Assembly (NCBI GenBank): GCA_020442225.1
Contig: JAGRKR010000033.1
Span: 1 to 5,423 of the forward strand
Direction of reading: 5' to 3'
DNA: 5,423 nucleotides
Origin: Hyphomicrobiaceae bacterium
GTDB lineage: Bacteria > Pseudomonadota > Alphaproteobacteria > Rhizobiales > Hyphomicrobiaceae
Positions within the stretch are counted from its first letter, which is position 1; each line of letters begins with the position of its first letter. A program made the translations under genes and the position numbers. Below are positions 1-5,423 of the stretch, in pieces. The notes beneath the pieces are model-generated. The model made no database searches, was not told the DNA's origin, and saw only the letters and a program-made list of their open reading frames with translations.

Positions 1-1
1 G

Positions 2-1825
2 ACCGAGGATGCGACGCGGATCGTGTTGCCGGACGGGTCGGTGATCGAGGGTCAGACCACGTTCAAGAAGTCCGACGGATCGACCGGGACGGTGGCCAGC
101 ACCGCGCTGGTGGCCGAGGCCGAGGGGCACCGGGTGACGGAGGTGGTTTCAACCGACGGCAACGGCAACCGGGTGGTGGTCAGCACCGCTTATGGCGCGG
201 GCGGGCAGGTGCTTTATGCGGTGACCTCGGTCACCTCGCCCACGGGCGCGAGTGTCACCAACAGCTGGGACGATGACGGCGACGGTGTGACGGACCGGAC
301 CCAGACGATCGACACGGTCACGAATGGCGATGGCTCGAAGACCGAGACGATCGTCAACAAGGTGGGTGCGGTGGCGGCGACGGCGATCACGGTCAGCCGG
401 ACGGTCACGACCCGCAGCGCCGACGGCGCGTCGGTGGTGATCGAGCGGGATTCGACGGGCGGCGGCTGGTTCGACCAGCGCGAGGTGCAGGTGATCCATG
501 CCGATGGCAGCCGGACGAACACGACCAGCGACCTGAGCCAGAGCGGCGCGGTGATCCGATCGGTCAGCGAAACGGTTCCAGCCGACGGCAGGACACGAGC
601 GACCGCTGCGAACGAGGACGGGCTGGGTGGTGCGGATACCATTACGACCCATGCGATCACGGTGAACGGCGACCTGAGCCGCACGGAAGTGGTGAGCGTC
701 ACCAATGGCGATGCCTCACTGCGTGCCCGAGAAACGACGGTGGTGAGCGCGGATGGCAAAACCAGGACGATCACCAGCGATCTGGATGGTGACGGCGATA
801 CCGATCTGACCGAAGCGCAGGAGATCACCGTCTCGGGCGCGGGCTCGGCCTCGACGATCACGCTCACGAATGGCGACGGCAGTCTGCGGAGCACGGAGAC
901 CCATACGCAATCGACCGATGCGCTGACGAAGACGATTGCGCGTGATGTCGATGGCGATGGCGACAATGATACGTTGACGGTCGATCAGACGGTGGTGAAT
1001 GCCGATCTGAGCCGGGTCAACACGATGACGGTCACCAATGTCGATGGCTCGGTGCGCGAGAAGACAATGGTGACACTCGGGGCCGACAAGGTGACTTCGG
1101 AGACCTGGGTGGACCTCGACCAGGACGGAACGTTCCAGGCGACCGACCTGGTGAAGTCGGTGACGGTGGACGCCGGCACGCAGCTGCGCACGGCCCAGAC
1201 CTGGGAGCGCAATGCCGACGGTTCGGTTCGGGCGTCGGAAGTGGTCACGACAAGCGCCGACGGGCTCGACACCACCCGTGTCCGCGATGCTGATGGCGAC
1301 GGCGATGCGGACGCGAGGATCGAGGATGTGACGGTCCTGGTCGCCGGCGTTGCGACCCGGACGGTGACGGTGAGAAACCAGGACAATTCTCTTCGAACGA
1401 AGACCGAGACGGTCACGAGCGCTGATGGCCTGACTGTAACCAGCCAGACAGATATCGACGGCGATGGCAGCTATGATGCGAGAACCATCGACGCGCGGGT
1501 TCTGAACGGCGACGGCAGTACGACACGGACGGTGACGGACTATGCCGGCAACGGGACGACACTGACCGGGAAGGCGACGACGGAGCAGAGTGCGGACCGC
1601 CGGACCGTGACGGTGACGCGGGATGCTGACGGTGACGGCGCAATTGACGACGTGACGACCTCCATCGATCACTACAACAACCACCGCTACCACGAGAGCA
1701 TCGACAACCTCACTCCGGCCGACGTCTACTTCGGTCGCGGGGAAACCATCCTGGCTGAAAGGAGGCGCATCAAACAGCTGACTATCCAAAACCGCCGCTT
1801 GAACCATCAGCGTCAAGCAGCATAA
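2..1825 (+). CDS. Repetitive DxDGDG-loop (putative Ca2+-binding) protein, 5'-partial, with a chimeric transposase C-terminus
   Basis: The frame is open to the left edge, so this is the 3' part of a larger gene; the GTG at 23 is only an internal codon. Counting residues from that GTG, 1-~543 are Thr/Val/Asp/Gly-rich with almost no Cys and consist of repeated units, each with a phrase such as NGDGS or SADG followed by an acidic DxDGDGxxD loop. Acidic loops start at residues 83, 253, 308, 364, 422, 477 and 534, with degenerate ones near 142 and 197. Such loops resemble EF-hand/dockerin-type calcium sites, and the overall look fits very large secreted or surface-exposed repeat proteins; that role is inferred. 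No signal peptide or secretion signal is visible, as the N-terminus lies outside. From about residue 549 the sequence switches abruptly to a basic transposase tail ending RRLNHQRQAA. The gene is therefore probably truncated by a rearrangement, and any product would lack its native C-terminus, including any type I secretion signal. Confidence 0.5.
   Translation, partial: TEDATRIVLPDGSVIEGQTTFKKSDGSTGTVASTALVAEAEGHRVTEVVSTDGNGNRVVVSTAYGAGGQVLYAVTSVTSPTGASVTNSWDDDGDGVTDRTQTIDTVTNGDGSKTETIVNKVGAVAATAITVSRTVTTRSADGASVVIERDSTGGGWFDQREVQVIHADGSRTNTTSDLSQSGAVIRSVSETVPADGRTRATAANEDGLGGADTITTHAITVNGDLSRTEVVSVTNGDASLRARETTVVSADGKTRTITSDLDGDGDTDLTEAQEITVSGAGSASTITLTNGDGSLRSTETHTQSTDALTKTIARDVDGDGDNDTLTVDQTVVNADLSRVNTMTVTNVDGSVREKTMVTLGADKVTSETWVDLDQDGTFQATDLVKSVTVDAGTQLRTAQTWERNADGSVRASEVVTTSADGLDTTRVRDADGDGDADARIEDVTVLVAGVATRTVTVRNQDNSLRTKTETVTSADGLTVTSQTDIDGDGSYDARTIDARVLNGDGSTTRTVTDYAGNGTTLTGKATTEQSADRRTVTVTRDADGDGAIDDVTTSIDHYNNHRYHESIDNLTPADVYFGRGETILAERRRIKQLTIQNRRLNHQRQAA
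269..1654 (+). repeat. Tandem degenerate ~168-bp (55-59 codon) coding repeat, about nine units
   Basis: Acidic loops recur at residues 83, 142, 197, 253, 308, 364, 422, 477 and 534 (counted from the codon at 23), giving spacings of 59, 55, 56, 55, 56, 58, 55 and 57 residues. The best loops read DDDGDG, DLDGDGDTD, DVDGDGDND, DADGDGDAD, DIDGDG and DADGDGAID; the units near 142 (RDSTGGG) and 197 (NEDGLGG) are degenerate, and 364 has DLDQDG. Between loops, each unit tends to carry an NGDGS- or NADLS-like turn and a SADG-like turn flanked by Thr/Val-rich stretches, which suggests beta structure. Units differ by many substitutions, so the array is old rather than a fresh amplification. Short runs of near-identical DNA remain at the loops, for example GATGGCGACGGCGATG near 1291. 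Confidence 0.5.
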
Positions 1826-1897
1826 CCTGAAACCGATGAGCCCGACCTCCCCGCTCCAAAGTCAGGCCGCCTGTTCCAGATCATTCGACGACGGACA
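1661..1897 (+). mobile_element. 3' remnant of an IS3-family insertion sequence (transposase C-terminus plus right end)
   Basis: Translation from ~1664 to the TAA at 1823-1825 gives a tail with HYNNHRYHESIDNLTP, then ADVYFGRG, a basic stretch ending in RRL, and a terminal QRQAA. This is the pattern I associate with the end of the DDE integrase core of IS3-family OrfB proteins; the NNHRYHES segment lies just beyond the catalytic Glu region in full-length members. Only about 50 residues of an expected ~280 remain, and no OrfA or left end is present in the window, so the element is dead. The left boundary is placed where the calcium-loop repeat pattern stops, and could be anywhere in about 1643-1670. 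The right boundary is a candidate tip ending in ...GACGGACA at 1897. The family call is firm; the exact boundaries are inferred. Confidence 0.5.
1871..1897 (+). repeat. Candidate right terminal inverted repeat of the IS3-type remnant
   Basis: Read inward on the opposite strand, the element would begin TGTCCGTCGTCGAATGATC. The TG...CA ends are typical of the IS3 family, and the site lies ~70 bp after the transposase stop, a normal distance. The matching left inverted repeat is absent because the left part of the element is lost, so the call cannot be verified inside the window and no target duplication can be tested. Confidence 0.5.
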
Positions 1898-2149
1898 AGT
1901 GTCACCACTGCCGGGCGGCGGGGTCCATACCATTGCCCCCGTGGAGGCAGGCGGAAGCTTGGGCACGGTCATGTGATGGCGCGTGACATGGTCACCGCAA
2001 GGCGCACATCGGGTTGCCATTACAAGAGCGGCCGGCCTTGAGGGAAGGCTATCTGTTTCAGGGATCGTCGCCTGAACGCCAAGCTTCGCCCACTCCGCTT
2101 GACGTTTGCTGGGGTGAACGAAGGGGTTGTCCACAAATGCCGGGGCCAA

Positions 2150-2278
2150 GGCATTCTCTATCTGAACTGCGACGCTGCCAGGTGCGTGGTTGTCTTACAG
2201 TCAACAGTGGCCGCCGAATGATGCAGCTTCGCGGGAAGAACAATCAATGTGGACGGAGCACTGTGCTGGATCAGCGGT
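2150..2278 (+). pseudogene. Possible decayed 3' end of a short-chain dehydrogenase/reductase gene
   Basis: The frame starting at 2228 reads FAGRTINVDGALCW, which closely resembles the end of classical SDR enzymes, where a G-x-T-I-N-V-D-G-G segment forms part of the C-terminal substrate or tetramer region. Directly before it, in another frame (2217-2225), is NDA, matching the usual S-(N/D)-(D/E)-A that precedes this motif, so a one-base loss near 2225 would separate them. Further upstream in the first frame ARCVVVL resembles the helix preceding the motif, but a stop (TGA at 2219-2221) interrupts it. No catalytic YxxxK or Rossmann GxxxGxG is visible in the ~150 bases before, so at most the tail survives. 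The match is short, and chance similarity remains possible. Confidence 0.5.
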
Positions 2279-2368
2279 GAAAGCGCGGTCGCCAGCCCGG
2301 CTACAGCGATGCCGCGATTGATCCGATCCCCGACGCTGCTTCATTACAGCATTGCGGCGCGACATTGT

Positions 2369-2381
2369 TAAGCAGTGCTTA
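2369..2381. promoter_or_regulatory. Perfect 13-bp palindrome, candidate operator upstream of the methyltransferase gene
   Basis: TAAGCA-G-TGCTTA is an exact inverted repeat with a one-base centre, sited 98 bases before the ATG at 2479 in the AT-richer part of the intergenic region. Its size and position fit a dimeric repressor or activator site. A TTGTTA hexamer (2365-2370) overlaps its left edge and could be a -35 box, but no good -10 follows at 16-18 bases. No regulator gene is in the window, so the cognate protein is unknown. Confidence 0.5.
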
Positions 2382-2478
2382 CTCTACTGGTCAGTTTTTT
2401 CCAAGTTGTCAGCTTTACGGAGATCCCTAGCTTTTCTTTGGCGAGTCCAAATGCGGCCATACGGGGGCAAGTACGACG

Positions 2479-4026
2479 ATGACCAAAATCGTGAGCTCTC
2501 ATCGCGAAGCCAGGCGTGGGCGGCGTGGTGCGCAAAGCGGGACCGGGGAAGCCCCTCAGATCAACAGCCGGATCCCAGAGCGGTTGATTCCGGTCTATGA
2601 CTTGATTTCCGAAGCCGGGATCGAACTGATCCATGACGCGTCGATGCGTTTGCTGGAGGAGCAGGGGATCGAATTCCGTGATCCTGTTGCGCTTGAAAGC
2701 TGGCGCCAGGCGGGGGCCGAGGTGGACAAGGCACGTTCGAAAGTGCGGATCGGGCGCGACCTTCTCATGTCTCTGGTGGCGCTGGCGCCGGCCGATTATG
2801 TCCACCACGCCCGAAACCCGGAACGTTCGATCAGGATCGGCGGCCGATCCATGGGTTTTGCGCCAATCTACGGCTCTCCCTATGTCCGCGACCTGACTGG
2901 CGAAAGACGTTACGCCCGGCTTGAGGATTTTGAGAACTTCGTCCGACTTGCCTATATGGCGCCGTCGCTGAACATCTCGGGCGGTACGGTTTGCGAGCCG
3001 ACTGACATTCCGGTGGCCAAGCGCCATCTCGACATGCTTTATGGCCATATCAGCCTGTCCGACAAGCCCTTCATGGGTGGCGTGACCCATGCCTCGCGGG
3101 CCGAGGACTGTCTGGAGATGTGCCGCATTCTCTTCGGCGCGGACTTTGTTCAAGACAATACCGTCATGACCTCGCTGACCAATTGCAACTCGCCCCTTGT
3201 CTGGGACGAGACGATGCTTTCGGTAATCCGGGTCTATGCCGCGTCCAATCAGGCCTGCATCATCAGCCCGTTCATCATGCAGGGCGCCAATACACCGATC
3301 ACCACCGCCGGGGCCTTTTCCCAGCTGAACGCCGAGGCGCTGGCCGGGGTCGCCTATGCCCAGCTTGTCCGGGCCGGGGCGCCGGTTATCTATGGCGCAA
3401 CGCTCTCGACGGTCTCGATGAAAAGCGGGGCGCCGATGTATGGCACCTCGGAAACGCAGGTGCTGACCTTCCTGACCGGGCAGATGGCGCGACGCTACAA
3501 GCTGCCGATGCGGACGGGCGGCATGCGGCACGGCGCCAAGGCGCTGGACGTGCAGGCCGGGTTCGAATCCCTCCAGACCATGCTTCCCGCCATCCTTGCG
3601 GGGGGCAACTTCTTCCTGAATTCGGCAGGTTGGATGGAAAGCGGGCTCTCCGCATCGTTCGCCAAGTTCATGCTGGATGTCGAGCAGCTGTCTATCCTGC
3701 AACGCCTGACGCAGGGGGTTTCGCTGACGCCGGCGGATTTCGCGGCGGATGCCATCGCCGAGGTGGGGCCGGGCGGCCACTTCCTTGGCTGCCAGCACAC
3801 GATAGACCGCTACCAGACCGCCTTCTTCGTGCCGCGCACCTCGGACGTGAACACCTACGAGCAATGGCACGAGGAAGGCGCCAAGGATTCCGCCGTTCTG
3901 GCGACCGAGCTTGCGGCAAGGTCCCTGGCCGAATACGCCCCGCCGCCGCTGGACGAAGCGAAAGACGAGGCGCTGCGGGACTTCATGCGCAGGCGCAAAT
4001 CTGAATTGCCCGACGGGATCGAATAG
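2479..4026 (+). CDS. Trimethylamine methyltransferase (MttB) superfamily protein, non-pyrrolysine type
   Basis: A 515-residue protein, in the normal length range for the family. The N-terminus is Arg-rich (HREARRGRRG, residues 8-17), as is common in alphaproteobacterial members. Recognisable blocks in order are the helical EAGIELIHDASMRLLEEQGI region (45-64), DKPFMGGVTH (195-204), TNCNSPLVWDETM (234-246), AGAFSQLNAEALAG (277-290), GAPVIYG (300-306), MKSGAPMYGTSE (314-325), DVQAGFESLQT (357-367), DAIAEVGPGGHFLG (424-437) and EYAPPPLDEA (485-494). Known family members transfer a methyl group from a quaternary or tertiary amine to a corrinoid protein. Pyrrolysine enzymes need an in-frame amber codon; none occurs here, so this resembles the non-Pyl branch that includes MtgB (glycine betaine) and MtpB (proline betaine). 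The ATG at 2479 has only a weak G-rich stretch (2462-2466) as ribosome site, 12 bases upstream. Its neighbours, a betaine-binding protein and a demethylase-like flavoprotein, support a betaine substrate. No corrinoid protein or reactivase gene is seen here. Confidence 0.5.
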   Translation: MTKIVSSHREARRGRRGAQSGTGEAPQINSRIPERLIPVYDLISEAGIELIHDASMRLLEEQGIEFRDPVALESWRQAGAEVDKARSKVRIGRDLLMSLVALAPADYVHHARNPERSIRIGGRSMGFAPIYGSPYVRDLTGERRYARLEDFENFVRLAYMAPSLNISGGTVCEPTDIPVAKRHLDMLYGHISLSDKPFMGGVTHASRAEDCLEMCRILFGADFVQDNTVMTSLTNCNSPLVWDETMLSVIRVYAASNQACIISPFIMQGANTPITTAGAFSQLNAEALAGVAYAQLVRAGAPVIYGATLSTVSMKSGAPMYGTSETQVLTFLTGQMARRYKLPMRTGGMRHGAKALDVQAGFESLQTMLPAILAGGNFFLNSAGWMESGLSASFAKFMLDVEQLSILQRLTQGVSLTPADFAADAIAEVGPGGHFLGCQHTIDRYQTAFFVPRTSDVNTYEQWHEEGAKDSAVLATELAARSLAEYAPPPLDEAKDEALRDFMRRRKSELPDGIE

Positions 4027-4120
4027 GCCCGTCCGCAACGCCCCAGCAGGGGGCAATCGAACGAAAGTACTCGCCGGGTCGCATCCAGGCGGGGCCAACA
4101 AGAAAGACAAGCCAACCATC

Positions 4121-4126
4121 AGGGAG
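4121..4126 (+). promoter_or_regulatory. Ribosome binding site of proX
   Basis: AGGGAG lies eight bases before the ATG at 4135, the best Shine-Dalgarno match in the window. It fixes this start, which also places a proper signal peptide at the N-terminus, and it suggests stronger translation than the two neighbouring genes, whose sites are poor. Confidence 0.5.
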
Positions 4127-4134
4127 TAAACACG

Positions 4135-5139
4135 ATGTCCTTTCTCAAAAGCAGCCTGGCGGTCATCGCGACCACCGGCAGCATCATGCTCTCGCTACCA
4201 GCTTTCGCCGAAGGCCTGCCCGGCGAAGGCAAATCCATCCAGCCCATCGCCACCGGCCAGACCGGGCACATCTTCCAGCACGCCATCGTCCAGATCGGGC
4301 TGGAGCGTCTGGGCTACGAAGTGGAGGACTCGCTTGAAGCCCAGTATCCCCCCATGCACCTGGCCATCGCCGAGGGTAATGCCGACTATACCGCGATCCA
4401 CTGGGACCGGCTGCACATTCCAATCTACGAACAGGCCGGCGGCGATGAAAAGCTGATCCGCATCGGCACTTTGACGCCGAACGGGACCCAGGGCTACTTC
4501 ATCGACAAGGCGACCTCCGAGAAATACGGCATCACCAATCTTGGCCAGTTCACTGACCCGGCGGTAAGGGCGATCTTCGATACCGACGGCGATGGCAAGG
4601 CCGACCTGACCGGCTGCGAATCCGGCTGGGGCTGCGAACTGGTGATCGAGCATCAGCTTGACGCCTTCAAGCTTCGCGACAGCATCAGCCACAACCAGGG
4701 CAGCTATTACGCGCTGATCGCCGACACGATCACCCGCTACAAGGCCGGCAATCCGATCTTCTATTTCACCTGGTCTCCGCTCTGGGTCGGCTCGGTGCTG
4801 AAGACCGGCAAGGACGTGGTTCAGTTGAACGTGCCGTTCTCGTCACTGCCCGGCAACGAAACCGCCAATACCGAACAGCCGGACGGCAGCAATTCGGGTT
4901 TCGAGCTGAACAACATCCGCATCGTCGCCAACCGGAAATTCGCGGAAGAAAACCCCGCGGCCGCACGCTTCTTCGAACTGGTAACGGTGCCGATCGAGGA
5001 CGTGAACGCGGAACTTCTGACCGAGTACGAAAGCGAAGCCGACCGCGCGCAGATCTACGAGAATGCCGAAGCATGGATCGCCGCGCATCAGGAACAATTC
5101 GACTCCTGGATCGCAGAGGCGACCAAGGCGGGCCAGTAA
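4135..5139 (+). CDS. proX: Glycine betaine/proline betaine ABC transporter periplasmic binding protein (ProX-like)
   Basis: A 334-residue protein close to E. coli ProX in length and sequence. Residues 1-25 are a Sec signal peptide (basic start, hydrophobic core, cleavage after LPAFA), and the mature protein begins EGLPGEGK, comparable to ADLPGKG in E. coli. The three tryptophans that cage the trimethylammonium group in E. coli ProX (mature W65, W140, W188) are all present as W90, W165 and W213, exactly offset by the signal length. The Cys pair around GWG (C161, C167) matches the known disulfide. Other shared blocks are DTDGDGKADLTGC (149-161), SHNQGSYYALIADTITRYK (185-203), FYFTWSPLWV (209-218) and VPFSSLPG (233-240). 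The protein captures a quaternary amine in the periplasm and hands it to a ProV/ProW-type permease, not encoded in this window. It starts 108 bases after the methyltransferase stop, in the same direction, so it is probably co-transcribed. Here its role is more likely nutrient uptake than osmoprotection, judged from the neighbours. The choice among betaines is not decided by these residues. Confidence 0.5.
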   Translation: MSFLKSSLAVIATTGSIMLSLPAFAEGLPGEGKSIQPIATGQTGHIFQHAIVQIGLERLGYEVEDSLEAQYPPMHLAIAEGNADYTAIHWDRLHIPIYEQAGGDEKLIRIGTLTPNGTQGYFIDKATSEKYGITNLGQFTDPAVRAIFDTDGDGKADLTGCESGWGCELVIEHQLDAFKLRDSISHNQGSYYALIADTITRYKAGNPIFYFTWSPLWVGSVLKTGKDVVQLNVPFSSLPGNETANTEQPDGSNSGFELNNIRIVANRKFAEENPAAARFFELVTVPIEDVNAELLTEYESEADRAQIYENAEAWIAAHQEQFDSWIAEATKAGQ

Positions 5140-5160
5140 TCCGGTCGGCAGACGTGACAC

Positions 5161-5186
5161 GGTGGGGCGGTTCGCATCGCCCCACC
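5161..5186 (+). terminator. Strong GC hairpin after proX (terminator-like or processing stem-loop)
   Basis: GGTGGGGCG (5161-5169) pairs perfectly with CGCCCCACC (5178-5186) around an eight-base loop, extendable by one G-U pair. It begins 21 bases after the proX stop. The following bases (CGACTCCTCATTCTGACATT) are only mildly T-rich, with no clean U-tract, so it may be a partial terminator or an mRNA-stabilising stem. Such a stem would fit a binding-protein transcript that must accumulate above the downstream enzyme. Termination itself is inferred. Confidence 0.5.
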
Positions 5187-5235
5187 CGACTCCTCATTCT
5201 GACATTTCCGCACATCGACCGGGACCCGATCCGTC

Positions 5236-5423
5236 ATGACCAGCCCGACCAACAGCTTGGCCGAAGCCGACGTTCACTCCACGCGCCGCGATCCCTTGCT
5301 TGAACCCCTGAAGATCAGGCACCTGACCCTGCGCAACCGGATCATGAGTACCAGCCACGCCTGCGGGCTGGAAGAAGGCGGGATGCCCGCCGAACGCTAC
5401 CAGCGCTACCACGAGGAAAAGGC
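5236..5423 (+). CDS. Old Yellow Enzyme/trimethylamine dehydrogenase-like FMN oxidoreductase, N-terminal fragment
   Basis: The frame is open to the right edge, giving 62 full codons. After an ~18-residue variable start, residues 21-44 read LLEPLKIRHLTLRNRIMSTSHACG split over the family's first strand and FMN-binding loop; the pattern L-x-P-L-x-I-x-x-L-T-L-x-N-R-I with (S/T)-x-H-A is diagnostic of NADH:flavin oxidoreductases of the TMADH/DgcA type. GGMPAERYQRYHEEKA (48-63) also fits, as DgcA-like enzymes have GGM..(D/E)RY..YYEEKA here. Full members are about 650-700 residues, with an FMN barrel, a 4Fe-4S site and an ADP/FAD-like domain; those parts lie beyond the window. Known relatives oxidatively demethylate trimethylamine, dimethylglycine or N-methylprolines. 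The ATG at 5236 has a weak ribosome site (GGGA at 5221-5224); no better start lies before the conserved block. It is 96 bases after proX, same strand, with a hairpin between, so likely the same operon with attenuated expression. Confidence 0.5.
   Translation, partial: MTSPTNSLAEADVHSTRRDPLLEPLKIRHLTLRNRIMSTSHACGLEEGGMPAERYQRYHEEK

Larger units (their letters stand above)
1898..2478. other. Gene-poor interval between the IS scar and the methyltransferase gene
   Basis: About 580 bases with no convincing intact gene. Short open frames exist on both strands (for example 2014-2280 on + and 1862-2149 on -), but they have no recognisable domains, carry Arg/Pro/Cys-rich compositions typical of chance frames in GC-rich DNA, and the minus-strand frame runs straight into the IS end. 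The segment contains a possible broken dehydrogenase 3' end (2150-2278). From about 2340 to 2440 it turns visibly more AT-rich (for example GTCAGTTTTTTCC at 2390-2402), the likely place for the promoter of the downstream gene; I could not assign a confident -35/-10 pair. Confidence 0.5.

Noticed and set aside
716..1816. A 366-codon minus-strand frame opposite the repeat gene
   Set aside because: Its composition (Arg/His/Val/Ile-rich) follows from the Asp/Gly/Thr-rich repeats on the other strand, and it would start inside the transposase remnant.
1862..2149. A 95-codon minus-strand frame with ATRCAPCGDHVTRHH
   Set aside because: The Cys and His residues suggested a small metal-binding protein, but the frame ends inside the IS terminal repeat, has no ribosome site I could identify, and shows no recognisable domain. 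Kept only as part of the gene-poor interval.
2014..2280. An 88-codon plus-strand frame
   Set aside because: Low-information Arg/Gln/Pro-rich sequence with no domain; a different frame in the same stretch holds the SDR-like remnant.
4040..4054. Small inverted repeat GCCCC-AGCAG-GGGGC after the methyltransferase gene
   Set aside because: A five-base stem with no T-tract is common in GC-rich DNA and too weak to call a terminator between genes that look co-transcribed.
2368..4119. A 583-codon open frame on the minus strand opposite the methyltransferase gene
   Set aside because: It mirrors the + strand gene almost entirely, is rich in Arg, His, Pro and Gly as expected for the antisense of GC-rich coding DNA, and shows no domain; the + strand protein is clearly conserved.
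1..5423. CRISPR arrays, tRNA or rRNA genes, and phage or toxin-antitoxin modules
   Set aside because: No regularly spaced identical short repeats, no tRNA cloverleaf with a TTCGA-type arm in proper context, and no matching proteins were seen. The periodic DNA at 269-1654 is a degenerate coding repeat.

Overview
The window looks like chromosome, or a large replicon, of a high-GC alphaproteobacterium. Rhodobacterales (Paracoccus/Roseobacter-type) is my best guess. The basis is codon use, the style of the MttB-family protein, and the pairing of a betaine-binding protein with a demethylase-type flavoprotein. This is a judgement from sequence character, not a database match.

Layout, all genes on the + strand. 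(1) Bases 1-1825 hold the 3' part of a long repetitive gene. It encodes about nine imperfect 55-59-residue units, each with an acidic DxDGDG loop that suggests calcium binding, as in large secreted or surface proteins. The reading frame then runs without a stop into the last ~50 codons of an IS3-type transposase, so the protein end is chimeric and the native C-terminus is missing. (2) The IS remnant ends at a likely inverted-repeat tip near 1897. (3) Bases 1898-2478 carry no convincing intact gene. They hold a possible decayed short-chain dehydrogenase 3' end near 2150-2278 and a perfect 6-1-6 palindrome at 2369-2381 upstream of the next gene. (4) Bases 2479-4026 encode an MttB-superfamily (trimethylamine methyltransferase family) protein without an in-frame amber codon, so a non-pyrrolysine member. 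(5) Bases 4135-5139 encode a ProX-type periplasmic glycine betaine/proline betaine-binding protein. (6) A strong GC hairpin lies at 5161-5186. (7) From 5236 to the window end is the N-terminus of an Old Yellow Enzyme/trimethylamine dehydrogenase-like flavoprotein.

Functionally, genes 4, 5 and 7 form a plausible quaternary-amine module. ProX would capture a betaine in the periplasm. The MttB-family enzyme would remove one methyl group to a corrinoid protein, which is not encoded in this window. The flavoprotein would oxidatively demethylate the resulting tertiary or secondary amine. The exact substrate (glycine betaine, proline betaine, carnitine-like or other) cannot be decided from sequence alone. 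The left third is a rearrangement scar where a surface-protein gene was cut and joined to IS debris.
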